Positions 8,036 through 16,548 of a stretch of 53,653 nt of DNA are shown here, piece by piece; the first letter of the stretch is position 1; each line of letters begins with the position of its first letter. The notes under the pieces were generated by a model. That model searched no databases and had not been told where the DNA came from. It saw only the letters and a program-made list of their open reading frames with translations. The position numbers and the translations under genes were made by a program. This stretch comes from Clostridiales bacterium (GTDB lineage: Bacteria; Bacillota; Sulfobacillia; Sulfobacillales; Sulfobacillaceae): positions 1 to 53,653 of the forward strand of contig DAHXNH010000236.1 of assembly GCA_027365485.1 (NCBI GenBank), read 5' to 3'.

Positions 8036-8665
8036 TTATCGGGTGAAAACTTCCAAGTGCAGAAGGAGCGGGGAGCCCATCACTTCGACGGCACTAGCCC
8101 AAAGCATGCCAACGCTAATGAGGGCCGAAGCCACGGTATATCCTCCCAGCGCCTTCCATGGGGCGACTTTCCTGGCTCCATCCTTGCGTATGAGATTCCA
8201 TGAGAACCACAGGGCTAGGGTTCCAGCCGTCAGGTAGATGGGAACCATAAAGAGATTCTGAGCCACAACCGTGGCCAACAACACGCTCAGTCCATGTCCG
8301 CTCGCAGACTGGCTCAAAAATGCGAAGCCAAACCCGACGACAAACCCGCGCAAGAATAGGACTGCTAGCACCAGCGGAATCCCCGCCACGGAAATGCCCA
8401 ACACATAGAGCAGACCCAGGACTTTCATATTGGCGATCAATGCGGACCGAAACATCGTGGCAGAGAATAAGCGACCACTCTCAGAGTTTACGACGGTTTT
8501 TAACCAAATGGCGAGTTGAAGTCTCTCTGAACTTGTCAATACTTCCGTCGCCAATGATCCGAACAGCAACCCCAAGCTAAAGACCGCCACGGTCATCAGC
8601 AAATAAGGAAGGTATCGCGACCAGTAGCCTTCCCAATCCAAAGAAGCCCAGCTTGATGCGGTCAT
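8036..8665 (-). CDS. spoIIM: stage II sporulation protein M
   Basis: Membrane part of the SpoIIDMP complex, which remodels septal peptidoglycan during engulfment. The 209 residues are mostly hydrophobic, with about five membrane segments (around 19-42, 82-110, 115-135, 137-160, 173-193) and the family core GISVAGIPLVLAVLFLRGFV. Length is close to the Bacillus protein (about 214). It lies between the NUDIX gene and ald, near xerD and spoIIA as in Bacillus; spoIID and spoIIP are not in this window. Confidence 0.93.
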   Translation of the reverse strand: MTASSWASLDWEGYWSRYLPYLLMTVAVFSLGLLFGSLATEVLTSSERLQLAIWLKTVVNSESGRLFSATMFRSALIANMKVLGLLYVLGISVAGIPLVLAVLFLRGFVVGFGFAFLSQSASGHGLSVLLATVVAQNLFMVPIYLTAGTLALWFSWNLIRKDGARKVAPWKALGGYTVASALISVGMLWASAVEVMGSPLLLHLEVFTR

Positions 8666-8694
8666 TCCCTCGCCCCCTCAGGGTAGCCTATGCG

Positions 8695-9240
8695 CTACTC
8701 GTCCAGGGTAGACTTGTCTAGATGGGTCTTGCTCAACCACCACATCAAGCCCAAAAGAGCAATGCCATTGGTCACGCTTCCGGTGGCCACGGCCTCTTCG
8801 ACAGCGTTCCGATTCCACCATTTGAGGCTAATGTCTTCGTCGGGATCGGGCAGAGGCGGACCCACGGAGGATACCCGTCCGAAAAATAGATCGACGCGCT
8901 CATTGCTATAGCCTGGGGTAGGATGAAACGAAAAGACCAAGGACAGGTCGTCGACCAAGATCCCAGTCTCTTCTCTTAATTCCCGGCGAGCCGCGTGGTC
9001 GACGGCTTCGCCCGGCTCCACCTTGCCCGCAGGCAGTTCGATCAACCACGCGTCAACGGCCCACCGATATTGGCGGATAACCGCCACGCGATTTTGGCAT
9101 TCAGCGATAACCGCCACCGCCGGGCTTCGCTCCACAACTTCTCGGACGGATTGTCCCGCGGGCACTCGTACCGGGTCGAGGCGCACTGACAATGTTCGCC
9201 CTTGATAGACAATGCTGCCCTTGCCTGCCCTCGACTCCAT
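8695..9240 (-). CDS. nudF: NUDIX hydrolase, ADP-ribose pyrophosphatase type
   Basis: Likely hydrolyses ADP-ribose to AMP and ribose 5-phosphate. The 181 residues contain a complete NUDIX box, GKVEPGEAVDHAARRELREETGIL (residues about 72-95), where the REL-REE glutamates bind magnesium. The TPGYSNERVDLFF segment downstream is typical of the ADP-ribose subfamily. It starts 9 bases after the unknown gene 9250-10014 and ends 29 bases before spoIIM, so the three may form one operon. Substrate is inferred from the family. Confidence 0.88.
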   Translation of the reverse strand: MESRAGKGSIVYQGRTLSVRLDPVRVPAGQSVREVVERSPAVAVIAECQNRVAVIRQYRWAVDAWLIELPAGKVEPGEAVDHAARRELREETGILVDDLSLVFSFHPTPGYSNERVDLFFGRVSSVGPPLPDPDEDISLKWWNRNAVEEAVATGSVTNGIALLGLMWWLSKTHLDKSTLDE

Positions 9241-9249
9241 GAGTATCCC

Positions 9250-10014
9250 TCAATCCTCGGTTGGCTCTTTAGCGACCGGACGCCCTAAAATCAGCGCTAA
9301 GATAGGATCCTCGCTTCGCTTTACGTCGGCCCGAATCATCCATCGATTGACCGCGTCAACCACAGCTTGAGCGGCGGCTCCATGGGCATCGCCAGCCTCC
9401 AACGCCGATCCTATAAGCAGTTCTTCGCGGTGATTAGGCTCCAAATAACTAAGCGCCGCCAGTATCACCTTTTGGCCACCGATCTCCAGCGGGCGCACTT
9501 CCAGTAAGACGAGATGCTCCATCAACTCGGGAACCGTGTTGAGCGCGTGGACCGCCGCTTGGGCCATAGCCACCGTATGATGGCTCGGAACGTAACGCCC
9601 GGTCCATTCTCCGCGATAGACGACTCCGTCTTCATTGACCGGTTCGAGTTCGACCACCGCGCGACTAATCCCTTCCACCGTGTCCACATCCAAATTTACC
9701 TCACGAATCATGAGGTATTGTCGAACTTTCACAATGTCATCGGTTCGAATCTGCGCCACCGAAATTCGCTTGTGATCGACATGAATATTCCATTCAGCGC
9801 TCAGCGCGCTTTCGACGTCGCGGACTACTTGTTTGGGAGTGCGTTCTAAGGTCGTGAGAACATGAATCTCTTCGATTCCGCCCCAATCGTTGATCACGAT
9901 CGTTGACCTGAGCACGGCTGGCAACCGCCGTATTAGTGCCTCCATCTGTTCTACATTGTTCTCAACGGTTCCTTCGTCCATTCCTAGCCAACCCTTCGTC
10001 GATGTGCTGGTCAT
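9250..10014 (-). CDS. conserved-looking protein of unknown function
   Basis: 254-residue soluble protein, not recognised with confidence. Residues 14-85 look like a small alpha/beta regulatory domain (ALIRRLPAVLRSTIV, then EEIHVLTTLERTPKQVVRDVES and HVDHKRISVAQI). Residues 100-215 contain a second alpha/beta unit ending in an alanine-rich helix. No signal peptide, membrane segment or metal-binding motif is seen. Start is uncertain: M1 has a weak GGAG, and M12 (9981) is possible. It sits between spo0A and the NUDIX gene, a place where Bacillus has no counterpart. Confidence 0.75.
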   Translation of the reverse strand: MTSTSTKGWLGMDEGTVENNVEQMEALIRRLPAVLRSTIVINDWGGIEEIHVLTTLERTPKQVVRDVESALSAEWNIHVDHKRISVAQIRTDDIVKVRQYLMIREVNLDVDTVEGISRAVVELEPVNEDGVVYRGEWTGRYVPSHHTVAMAQAAVHALNTVPELMEHLVLLEVRPLEIGGQKVILAALSYLEPNHREELLIGSALEAGDAHGAAAQAVVDAVNRWMIRADVKRSEDPILALILGRPVAKEPTED

Positions 10015-10061
10015 GTTTGACCGCTGCTCCGAGCGTACCCCTAAACCGCGAATTTGCCAAG

Positions 10062-10067
10062 ATTATA
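10062..10067 (-). promoter_or_regulatory. possible -10 element upstream of the unknown gene
   Basis: TATAAT on the minus strand lies between the spo0A terminator and the start of the gene at 10014. No good -35 hexamer is present 16-18 bases upstream, where the terminator stem sits, so this is only a candidate. Confidence 0.3.
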
Positions 10068-10077
10068 CCCGCATTTA

Positions 10078-10118
10078 GGGTTAACGGAGAGGGCCCGCCC
10101 GGCCCTCTCCGTTAACCC
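10078..10118 (-). terminator. hairpin terminator overlapping the spo0A stop codon
   Basis: GGGTTAACGGAGAGGGCC and GGCCCTCTCCGTTAACCC form a perfect 18-bp stem with a five-base loop. The spo0A stop codon TAA (10112-10114) lies inside the stem, so the last ribosome on the message would melt it. No strong T run follows, so it could work as a weak terminator, an mRNA-stabilising end, or both. Confidence 0.65.
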
Positions 10119-10900
10119 ACCTTCATTTGCATCCGCAACTTGTCTGCCACCATGGCAATGAATTCCGAATTGGTTGGTTTTCCTCTTTCCCGATTGACCG
10201 TGTGGCCAAAAATTCCGTTGATCATGTCCACATTGCCTCGGGCCCAAGCCACTTCGATCGCATGACGAATCGCCCGTTCTACGCGACTTGGTGTGGTCTT
10301 GTATTTCGTGGCGATAGCCGGGTAGAGTTCTTTGGTCACTCCGCTGAGCAAGTCGACACGATTGATGACCATCAAAATCGCTTCGCGCAAATATAAATAC
10401 CCCTTGATATGAGCGGGTATCCCAATCTCGTGAATAATATTCGTAACTTCGACATCTAAATGCCGCACTGGCATTAAGCCCACGCGCCCGCCTGGCGAAT
10501 GATCGAGGGAGCGCCTTTCGACGTTGGGCGTTCTCGCCAATTGTTTGACTCGAGATGCCAAAACATTCAGATTAAAAGGCTTCAGAATATAGTAATCGGC
10601 TCCCAATTCCAGGGCGCGCTGGGTCATCGTCTCTTGCCCGAAAGCCGTCAGCACGACCACCTTAGGCCGTTTACCAAGCGGCTCTTCTGCCAATCGTTCC
10701 AACACCCCAATGCCATCTAAATGCGGCATAATGATGTCTAAGACCACCACGTCAACGGCCTCTTCTGCCAAGAACTCTAGGACTTCGATACCATGGGAAG
10801 CCATCCCGGCAACTTCTAAATCATTTTCGCTATCAATCGCATCTCGCAGCAACTCCGAAAATTCTCGGTTGTCATCGGCAATAAGCACTCTAATGGCCAA
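10112..10900 (-). CDS. spo0A: sporulation master response regulator Spo0A
   Basis: Phosphorelay-controlled transcription factor that commits the cell to sporulation. The 262 residues have a receiver domain with acidic pocket D9/D10, phosphoacceptor D55 (VLDIIMP), T85 and K107 (ILKPFN). A linker of about 20 residues follows, then the Spo0A-specific DNA-binding domain from about residue 145 ([46 protein letters not shown]). Start is TTG, with GGGGG upstream. It follows spoIVB with 204 bases between that carry a sigma-H-like promoter and a 0A box, so it can be transcribed alone and autoregulated. Confidence 0.98.
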   Translation of the reverse strand: MAIRVLIADDNREFSELLRDAIDSENDLEVAGMASHGIEVLEFLAEEAVDVVVLDIIMPHLDGIGVLERLAEEPLGKRPKVVVLTAFGQETMTQRALELGADYYILKPFNLNVLASRVKQLARTPNVERRSLDHSPGGRVGLMPVRHLDVEVTNIIHEIGIPAHIKGYLYLREAILMVINRVDLLSGVTKELYPAIATKYKTTPSRVERAIRHAIEVAWARGNVDMINGIFGHTVNRERGKPTNSEFIAMVADKLRMQMKVG

Positions 10901-10932
10901 CTCCGCATCCCCCTGTAGTTACGACTCATCAA

Positions 10933-10961
10933 GTCTTCTATGATTTTCCATCTTTTCCTGC
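10933..10961 (-). promoter_or_regulatory. putative sigma-H promoter of spo0A
   Basis: On the minus strand GCAGGAAAA fits the sigma-H -35 consensus RnAGGAwWW exactly. After 11 bases comes ATAGAAGAC, close to the -10 RnnGAATww (GAAG instead of GAAT). It lies 33 bases ahead of the TTG start. In Bacillus the sporulation promoter Ps of spo0A is sigma-H dependent, so the position is as expected. Confidence 0.65.
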
Positions 10962-11000
10962 TAAATATAAAGAAAAAACAAAGATCATCGTTCTTCCTTA

Positions 11001-11010
11001 TTCGACAAAA
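11001..11010 (-). promoter_or_regulatory. 0A box (Spo0A binding site)
   Basis: TTTTGTCGAA on the minus strand contains a perfect match to the Spo0A target TTTGTCRAA. It sits about 40 bases upstream of the sigma-H-like -35 element, as expected for positive autoregulation by phosphorylated Spo0A. Confidence 0.7.
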
Positions 11011-11104
11011 CAGCCTACGATAACTGACGGCAACCTCTGGTCGAGGGCAAAAACTTGGATTTTCGCCCCCGACCGCCCATCTTTTGAAAACTTTGACGAA
11101 CGAT

Positions 11105-12376
11105 TTAGGCTCCGGGTTTCAGTCCCAGCATCCAGACGGCATAGCAGCCGTAGCCGATCCAGGGTTTGCCTACCATCACATGAGTGACCGCTCCGACGAG
11201 ACGACCGTCTTCGATAATTGGACTCCCGCTCATCCCTTGAATGATCCCACCAGTGCGTTGCAACAGTTGGCGATCCGTTACTCGAAACAGGACTCCCTTG
11301 GTTGCCGGATGAGTTTGAGCGTAGGCTTTAATTATTTGAATGTGATAACTTCGTTCCTTCTGCCCGTGGAGAACAGTAATCAGTCGAGCGGCACCGGGGT
11401 GGACCTGGTCCGGATACGCTATCGGAATGGCCCGAAGGCCGACCTTGGGCCACGTCAGCAGCTTGCCATGAATCCCAAACTGTCCGTTGGACCAGACAGT
11501 ACCGCTGACCAGCCCATGGGCAGCCAAAAGCCCCACCTTCTGGCCGGGCTTGTCACGACCAGCCGCAATGACGCTAATAATGTCGGCACCGCTCACACTT
11601 CCCGACGACACTGGAGCGGGAATCCGGGTCAGCCCATCTGTCATGCTGTGGCCAAGAGCGCCATACTGTCCCGTACTGGGCTCGAAGTAAGTTAAGGTGC
11701 CCACGCCAGCCATGCCGTCTCTAACCGCGGCGCCAATGACATAGGCGTGGTCGCGGGTGGACCAGACCGGCGTCACTTTTATGTGCTCGATACCCGATGC
11801 ACGCACCGTGAGTTCCACCGGTTGCCTTCTTCGACCTGCCCGATCCATCGCTCGGTCTAAGCTTTGCTGGTCCAAGAGGGGACGACGGTTGACCGCCGTG
11901 ATTAAATCACCGACCCTGAGTCCCGCTTGTTCCGCCGGGCAGACACTTTGCCCGCAGTCGTCTTGGACCGGGACCAGAGCCCGAACGATCAAACCTTTGG
12001 TACGGACCATAATGCCAATCGCTTCACCGCCTGGTACCACCGAAAGTGGCGCGTCCGCCCGCACCCAAGATGTTCCAAAGGGCACCATGCCCATAATCCG
12101 ATAACTCAGGCGATAGGCTCCCTGGTGATTGGCCCTAAGATACCAAACGCGATGGCGAATAGACGTCCATCCCTGGTCTCGGTGATGGTCAATTTCCACG
12201 GCACTGGCCGGGCTGGCTTCAGCCTCCATCGGTAACCAACGAGACCAAGGGATCGACAGAGTATGACGAGTCGGAAGCCACAGGGGTTTTGGCCACGTGC
12301 AAAGAATAGAAGATGGCCGAGAAAGACCCACGAGCAGCAAGAGGCCTGCCGCCAAAAGCCCGAATGCTTTTTTCAT
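11105..12376 (-). CDS. spoIVB: SpoIVB serine peptidase
   Basis: Forespore protease secreted into the intermembrane space, where it cuts SpoIVFA and so triggers pro-sigma-K processing. The 423 residues have an N-terminal membrane/signal segment (5-18), a PDZ domain (about 112-205) and an S55 peptidase domain with GHSMTD (H243) and GMSGSP (S383). The start ATG is preceded by a near-perfect AGGAGGTGAT. The usual partner order spoIVB-spo0A is kept. It lies 97 bases downstream of a glycosyltransferase gene instead of directly after recN. Confidence 0.95.
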   Translation of the reverse strand: MKKAFGLLAAGLLLLVGLSRPSSILCTWPKPLWLPTRHTLSIPWSRWLPMEAEASPASAVEIDHHRDQGWTSIRHRVWYLRANHQGAYRLSYRIMGMVPFGTSWVRADAPLSVVPGGEAIGIMVRTKGLIVRALVPVQDDCGQSVCPAEQAGLRVGDLITAVNRRPLLDQQSLDRAMDRAGRRRQPVELTVRASGIEHIKVTPVWSTRDHAYVIGAAVRDGMAGVGTLTYFEPSTGQYGALGHSMTDGLTRIPAPVSSGSVSGADIISVIAAGRDKPGQKVGLLAAHGLVSGTVWSNGQFGIHGKLLTWPKVGLRAIPIAYPDQVHPGAARLITVLHGQKERSYHIQIIKAYAQTHPATKGVLFRVTDRQLLQRTGGIIQGMSGSPIIEDGRLVGAVTHVMVGKPWIGYGCYAVWMLGLKPGA

Positions 12377-12473
12377 GCCCTATCACCTCCTCTCGACCTT
12401 ACCTTGCCGTCTGGGGCAGAGGTTCATCCTCGGTAACAGAGAGAAGGTGATGACAAGGAAGGAAACCTAAGGC

Positions 12474-13526
12474 TTATTGAAAGGCTAGGATTCGGCTCAC
12501 AATATCGCTAGAGGCGTTGGGCCGAGCCAAATCGGACTGGCTTTGGAGCATGAGCCGGCGCGTTGGCGAGTCCACCAAAAGTGGTGCCAATGCATCTTGA
12601 AGTCCATGGTCTCCAAGTACCGCCAAATTATGCGAGGTCAGGCGATCCCGGTTTACCTCTTCTTGACCCGCGATCCAATGCGTCAGCAACCATGGCACCT
12701 GTACCTGGCACACCTCGGCGGCAGTGACGCCGCCCGGCTTGCCTACCACTGCACGACTGGCACACAACACTTCAGGCATGTTTTCTACATAGCCGGCGAT
12801 GGTAACATTGGCAGGCCACGATTGCTGGCTGAGTTGCCAGCGAAGGCGCTCATTTTGGCCGCACACCGCCAAAATCGGCATATCAAAGGATAGCAAATCT
12901 TTTAAAATTCGGTGGTAAGGGCCGATGCCTAGGCCGCCGCCCAACACGACGATAGGCCCATCGAACAGACGTGCGAACTGCAAAGCGTCATCATGAAAAA
13001 TGGAACGAATAGGGATTCCCGTATCCCATATCTTATCTTCAGGATACCCAAAACGCACTAAGTCTTGGCGCTCTTCCGGCAGCCATACCGCATACGCGTC
13101 AGAATCCGGTTCCCACCAAAACTGATGGGCACTGAGGTCCGTCAACACACCCATCACTTTCAACTGTGGGTAGCGCGTCTTTAATGCTGTCCATGCGGTT
13201 AAGGCGAAGGGGTGAGTGGCCACGACCCAGTCCGGTCGATACTGTTCAAATACCGAGGCCAGGAGGTTGAGGCCGATAGCTCGCCAACTCGTGCGGTGTC
13301 TCCGCCAAGCGAACGCGGCTCCGTCCCCCCAGTGAAAGGCTTTGGAAAAAAGCCACGGCGCGTACCGGACCGACAGAAAATAGCTGGCCGTATGCAATTT
13401 CGACGGCCCGGCCAAATGGTGGGAAAAATAAACATCGACTCCGGCTTTGCCCATTGCCTCGGCCAGAGCCCGCGCCGCGATATCGTGGCCGGTTCCTATC
13501 GGTAAACTTGCGATCATCATGCGCAT
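12474..13526 (-). CDS. GT28-family glycosyltransferase (MGDG synthase/UgtP-like)
   Basis: 350-residue protein of the monogalactosyldiacylglycerol synthase family. These enzymes move a sugar from a UDP-sugar to diacylglycerol at the membrane face. The N-terminal half has SLPIGTGHDIAARALAEAM, the family acceptor/membrane-binding region, and VATHPFALTAW. The C-terminal half has VVLGGGLGIGPYH and the donor-binding run GKPGGVTAAEV. The expected trailing ligand residues of the donor site are present. It begins 12 bases after recN. Substrate sugar is unknown; a spore or membrane glycolipid is a guess from context. Confidence 0.85.
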   Translation of the reverse strand: MRMMIASLPIGTGHDIAARALAEAMGKAGVDVYFSHHLAGPSKLHTASYFLSVRYAPWLFSKAFHWGDGAAFAWRRHRTSWRAIGLNLLASVFEQYRPDWVVATHPFALTAWTALKTRYPQLKVMGVLTDLSAHQFWWEPDSDAYAVWLPEERQDLVRFGYPEDKIWDTGIPIRSIFHDDALQFARLFDGPIVVLGGGLGIGPYHRILKDLLSFDMPILAVCGQNERLRWQLSQQSWPANVTIAGYVENMPEVLCASRAVVGKPGGVTAAEVCQVQVPWLLTHWIAGQEEVNRDRLTSHNLAVLGDHGLQDALAPLLVDSPTRRLMLQSQSDLARPNASSDIVSRILAFQ

Positions 13527-13538
13527 AGTTTCAGGTCC

Positions 13539-15212
13539 TTAACTTCGACGTCGTCTTAGCGACCGAGGGTCGCCGAGGAGCAGGCGGGCATGCTGAAGCG
13601 CCGTCGGTTCAGCGCCTCCGCTAAGCATGCGTGCCACCTCTTCCACTCTTTCCTCATCATCGACGAGGCTGATTTGCGCTTCAGTGTGCTCAGCGTCGGT
13701 GGATTTTTTGACGATCACCTGGTGGTCAGCCCGACTGGCTACTACGGGCTGATGGGTAATGGCAATGATTTGCAGTTCTTTGCCTAAATCAGCCATCATG
13801 GCCGCCACACGCGCGGCGCTTCGTCCCCCTAACCCTGTATCCACTTCGTCAAGCCACAAGGTCGATGCCGGTTCACCACGGACTAATACCGCCATCGATA
13901 GTCCAATCCGTGCCAGTTCTCCGCCAGATGCGCTCTTGGGGAGAGGCAAGGGGTCTCTGCCCAAGTTTGCACTAAACCAAAAAGTCACCGCATCCATGCC
14001 CCGCGGCCCTGGCGCCGCCGCCTCGATGCGCAGAGATAAATCGGCTGCCGGCATTTCCAATTGCTGCAGCAGCTTGGTTAAAGCTCGCCCTGTGGCTAAA
14101 ACCCCCGACCGTCGCCCCTCAGACAAAGATTTGGCCAATTTTCGATAGTGGGCCTCTTTGATTTTTACGGTTTCACTCAATTGAGCGCTGCGAACCGCCA
14201 CGGTTTGGTGTCGTTCTAGATCCTGCCGAATTTGCTCGGCATAGGCCAGTACGCTGTCTAAATCGGGACCATAGCGCCGTTTGAGTTGGGCTAATAAATC
14301 CGACCGGGCTTCCAGTCGTTCCTGCAGCAAGGGATCGCGCTCAAAATCTTCCCACCATCGTGCTAACTCATGGCGCACGTCAAGCGTCGTTTCTACCACC
14401 GTGAGCACCTGATCGCGCAGGGGATCAATTCTTGGATCCAATTGCGCCAGTTGCACGACTTCTCGCTCCCACATCCTAAGAAGCGATAACAAGCCATGCT
14501 CACTGTCATCCTCAATCAGACGATACACTCGTTCGTACGCTTGCTGCAAGCGGTTGAGCGAACGAAAGCGCCCCAGTTGTTCCGTCAACTGCGAGTCTTC
14601 ACCCGGTTGAATCTGGGCTTGGTCAATTTCTTCCAATATTTCGCGTTGACGCGTCCAATCGTGCACGTCCAGCATTTCCAGAGCCAACTGCTCTTGTTGT
14701 TTCAACAGAGCTTGCCACTCAGTATAGGCGGCAGTCACCTCGTCGACCAGTGGCAACAAATTCAGATAGCGATCAAGCCATTCGGTCCACGCCTCATTGT
14801 TTGAAAATCTCGATACATGACCTTGATGCATTACCTCGATGAGCCATGGCGCGATATCGGCCACCGTTTGCCGAGGCACGGTCCGTCCTTGTATTCGAAA
14901 TATCGAACGTGCATCCGGGGAAACCTCACGCGTCACCGTCAACATATCATCGGGTTCCAGATCAAAGTCGACAAGCTGAGACCACAGCGGATGTTCTGCC
15001 CCGACTTCGAATTCGCCAGCCAATTTCACCATGTTCGCCAGCGGCCCAAATTTGGAACTGTCCCAACGCTCTCCCAACAGCGAAAGCATCGCGGCTAGAA
15101 GTTGCGACTTCCCGGCTCCAGATTCGCCGGTAACCGCCGTAAAGCCCGAAGACCAGTCCATCTCGATTTGTCGAAAAAGCCCGTAGTTCAGTGCCCTGAA
15201 GGAGCGTAACAT
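13539..15212 (-). CDS. recN: DNA repair protein RecN
   Basis: SMC-like ATPase acting early in double-strand break repair. The 557 residues have an N-terminal Walker A (GESGAGKSQLL, about 30-40), a central coiled-coil stretch (about 150-370) rich in Leu, Gln and Glu, and a C-terminal ABC signature SASGGELARIGLSMA with Walker B TLWLDEVDTGLGG. Length is within the family range (550-576). It lies 23 bases after argR and 12 before the glycosyltransferase gene, within a long minus-strand block. Confidence 0.97.
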   Translation of the reverse strand: MLRSFRALNYGLFRQIEMDWSSGFTAVTGESGAGKSQLLAAMLSLLGERWDSSKFGPLANMVKLAGEFEVGAEHPLWSQLVDFDLEPDDMLTVTREVSPDARSIFRIQGRTVPRQTVADIAPWLIEVMHQGHVSRFSNNEAWTEWLDRYLNLLPLVDEVTAAYTEWQALLKQQEQLALEMLDVHDWTRQREILEEIDQAQIQPGEDSQLTEQLGRFRSLNRLQQAYERVYRLIEDDSEHGLLSLLRMWEREVVQLAQLDPRIDPLRDQVLTVVETTLDVRHELARWWEDFERDPLLQERLEARSDLLAQLKRRYGPDLDSVLAYAEQIRQDLERHQTVAVRSAQLSETVKIKEAHYRKLAKSLSEGRRSGVLATGRALTKLLQQLEMPAADLSLRIEAAAPGPRGMDAVTFWFSANLGRDPLPLPKSASGGELARIGLSMAVLVRGEPASTLWLDEVDTGLGGRSAARVAAMMADLGKELQIIAITHQPVVASRADHQVIVKKSTDAEHTEAQISLVDDEERVEEVARMLSGGAEPTALQHARLLLGDPRSLRRRRS

Positions 15213-15235
15213 GGCGAACCTCGCCCTCCCCTATC

Positions 15236-15691
15236 TTATCCTAGACTCAACAAACGCTGAGCTATCAGCGGAGCCGAATACCGTTCGCGTGCGACCACCA
15301 TCACCGTATTGTCGCCGGCCAACGTCCCGACCACATCCGGCCATTCTTGTCGATCAATGGCTTCCGAGACCACGTCCGCTCCGCCTGACAGAGTTTTGAC
15401 CACGACTAGGTTTTCGCTGACCTGAACGTTCACCAAAACCTCTCTCAGCACTCGAGTCAAGCGATCTTGAGCCCCCGCCACCTCGCCCTGATTGGGGACG
15501 GCATAGCGGTGGCCATCAAGATAAGGAATTTTGATCAGACCCAAATCTTTAATGTCTCTTGAGACTGTCGCTTGGGTGGCAGCGACGCCATGTTCGGCCA
15601 ACCGTACCGTTAGTTCCTCCTGAGTACGGATGACATCTTGGCGAATGATATCTTGGATCAAGCGCTGACGCGCATTTTTATCATATCGCAT
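15236..15691 (-). CDS. argR: arginine repressor ArgR/AhrC
   Basis: Arginine-responsive hexameric regulator of arginine synthesis and breakdown. The 151 residues have an N-terminal winged helix (about 5-70, with the recognition helix in ATQATVSRDIKDLGLIKIP) and a C-terminal oligomerisation and arginine-binding domain ending VVGTLAGDNTVMVVARE, where the GDNT motif contacts arginine in the family. The ATG at 15691 has AAAGGG upstream and gives the standard length; it lies 2 bases after the nadK stop. Confidence 0.96.
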   Translation of the reverse strand: MRYDKNARQRLIQDIIRQDVIRTQEELTVRLAEHGVAATQATVSRDIKDLGLIKIPYLDGHRYAVPNQGEVAGAQDRLTRVLREVLVNVQVSENLVVVKTLSGGADVVSEAIDRQEWPDVVGTLAGDNTVMVVARERYSAPLIAQRLLSLG

Positions 15692-15693
15692 TC

Positions 15694-16548
15694 TCAATAG
15701 CCCTTTCTCCAGCCGCGCAATACATGAAAAAAGCTCCACCCCGGCCGCCGCATCAGATTCACCGAATGCGTGCTGGCACTGACCACAATTTCATCGCCAT
15801 CTTCCAGGGGAAAGCCTTCCTGGCCATCCACTGTCAGCAGCGTCTCTCGATGCATGGCTCGAATTCTAATTTTAACTGTCTGCTGGGCATCGATCACCAC
15901 CGATCGGTCGAAAAACGAGTGCGGACAAATTGGGGTGACTACAAAGACACCAAGGTCTGGGCTCAAGATGGGGCCACCGGCCGATAGCGAGTACGCGGTC
16001 GAACCCGTGGGCGTCGCTACAATTAACCCATCGGCAGGATAGGTTGTCACGTAGGCGTCGTCGACAAAAGTCTCCAGGTTGACTAAGCGCGCAAACGGTC
16101 CCTTGGCGACCACCACATCGTTCATAGCTTCATAGCGGACGAGACTGTGACCGAGACGCGTCACTTCAGCAGTGAGCAAGTGGCGCAGGTCGAGTTGATA
16201 TTCTCCGGAAAGAAACAAGGGCAAGGTCGGGAATAAATCAGGCACTTCCACTTCGGTAAGAAACCCCAGGTGTCCTAAATTAACGCCTAAGATCGGTTTG
16301 TTCCATCGCATCAGTTGTTTTGCTGCCAACAGCAGGGTGCCGTCCCCTCCGAGCACCATCACCCAGTCAATCCCTTGCATCGTTACCTCATCGGTAATAC
16401 AGGCCATCGTATCCAAGTCTAGCTGGCGAGCAAGATCCGCCGGCATGACTGCCTGAACACCGCGTTTTTCCAGCCATCGGTAGATCTGCTGGGCTAAGCT
16501 GCGGACTTGCTCCTTTTCGGGATTGGGCCATATCAAAATGTTAGACAT
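15694..16548 (-). CDS. nadK: NAD kinase
   Basis: Phosphorylates NAD to NADP with ATP. The 284-residue product has the diagnostic GGDGT at residues 67-71 and the second NAD-binding loop ATPTGSTAYSLSAGGPIL. The EAMNDVVVAKG segment is the NE/D motif of the family. The ATG at 16548 overlaps the end of tlyA by eight bases and has GGGAGGTG seven bases upstream; the frame remains open further upstream inside tlyA but without support. Confidence 0.96.
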   Translation of the reverse strand: MSNILIWPNPEKEQVRSLAQQIYRWLEKRGVQAVMPADLARQLDLDTMACITDEVTMQGIDWVMVLGGDGTLLLAAKQLMRWNKPILGVNLGHLGFLTEVEVPDLFPTLPLFLSGEYQLDLRHLLTAEVTRLGHSLVRYEAMNDVVVAKGPFARLVNLETFVDDAYVTTYPADGLIVATPTGSTAYSLSAGGPILSPDLGVFVVTPICPHSFFDRSVVIDAQQTVKIRIRAMHRETLLTVDGQEGFPLEDGDEIVVSASTHSVNLMRRPGWSFFHVLRGWRKGY

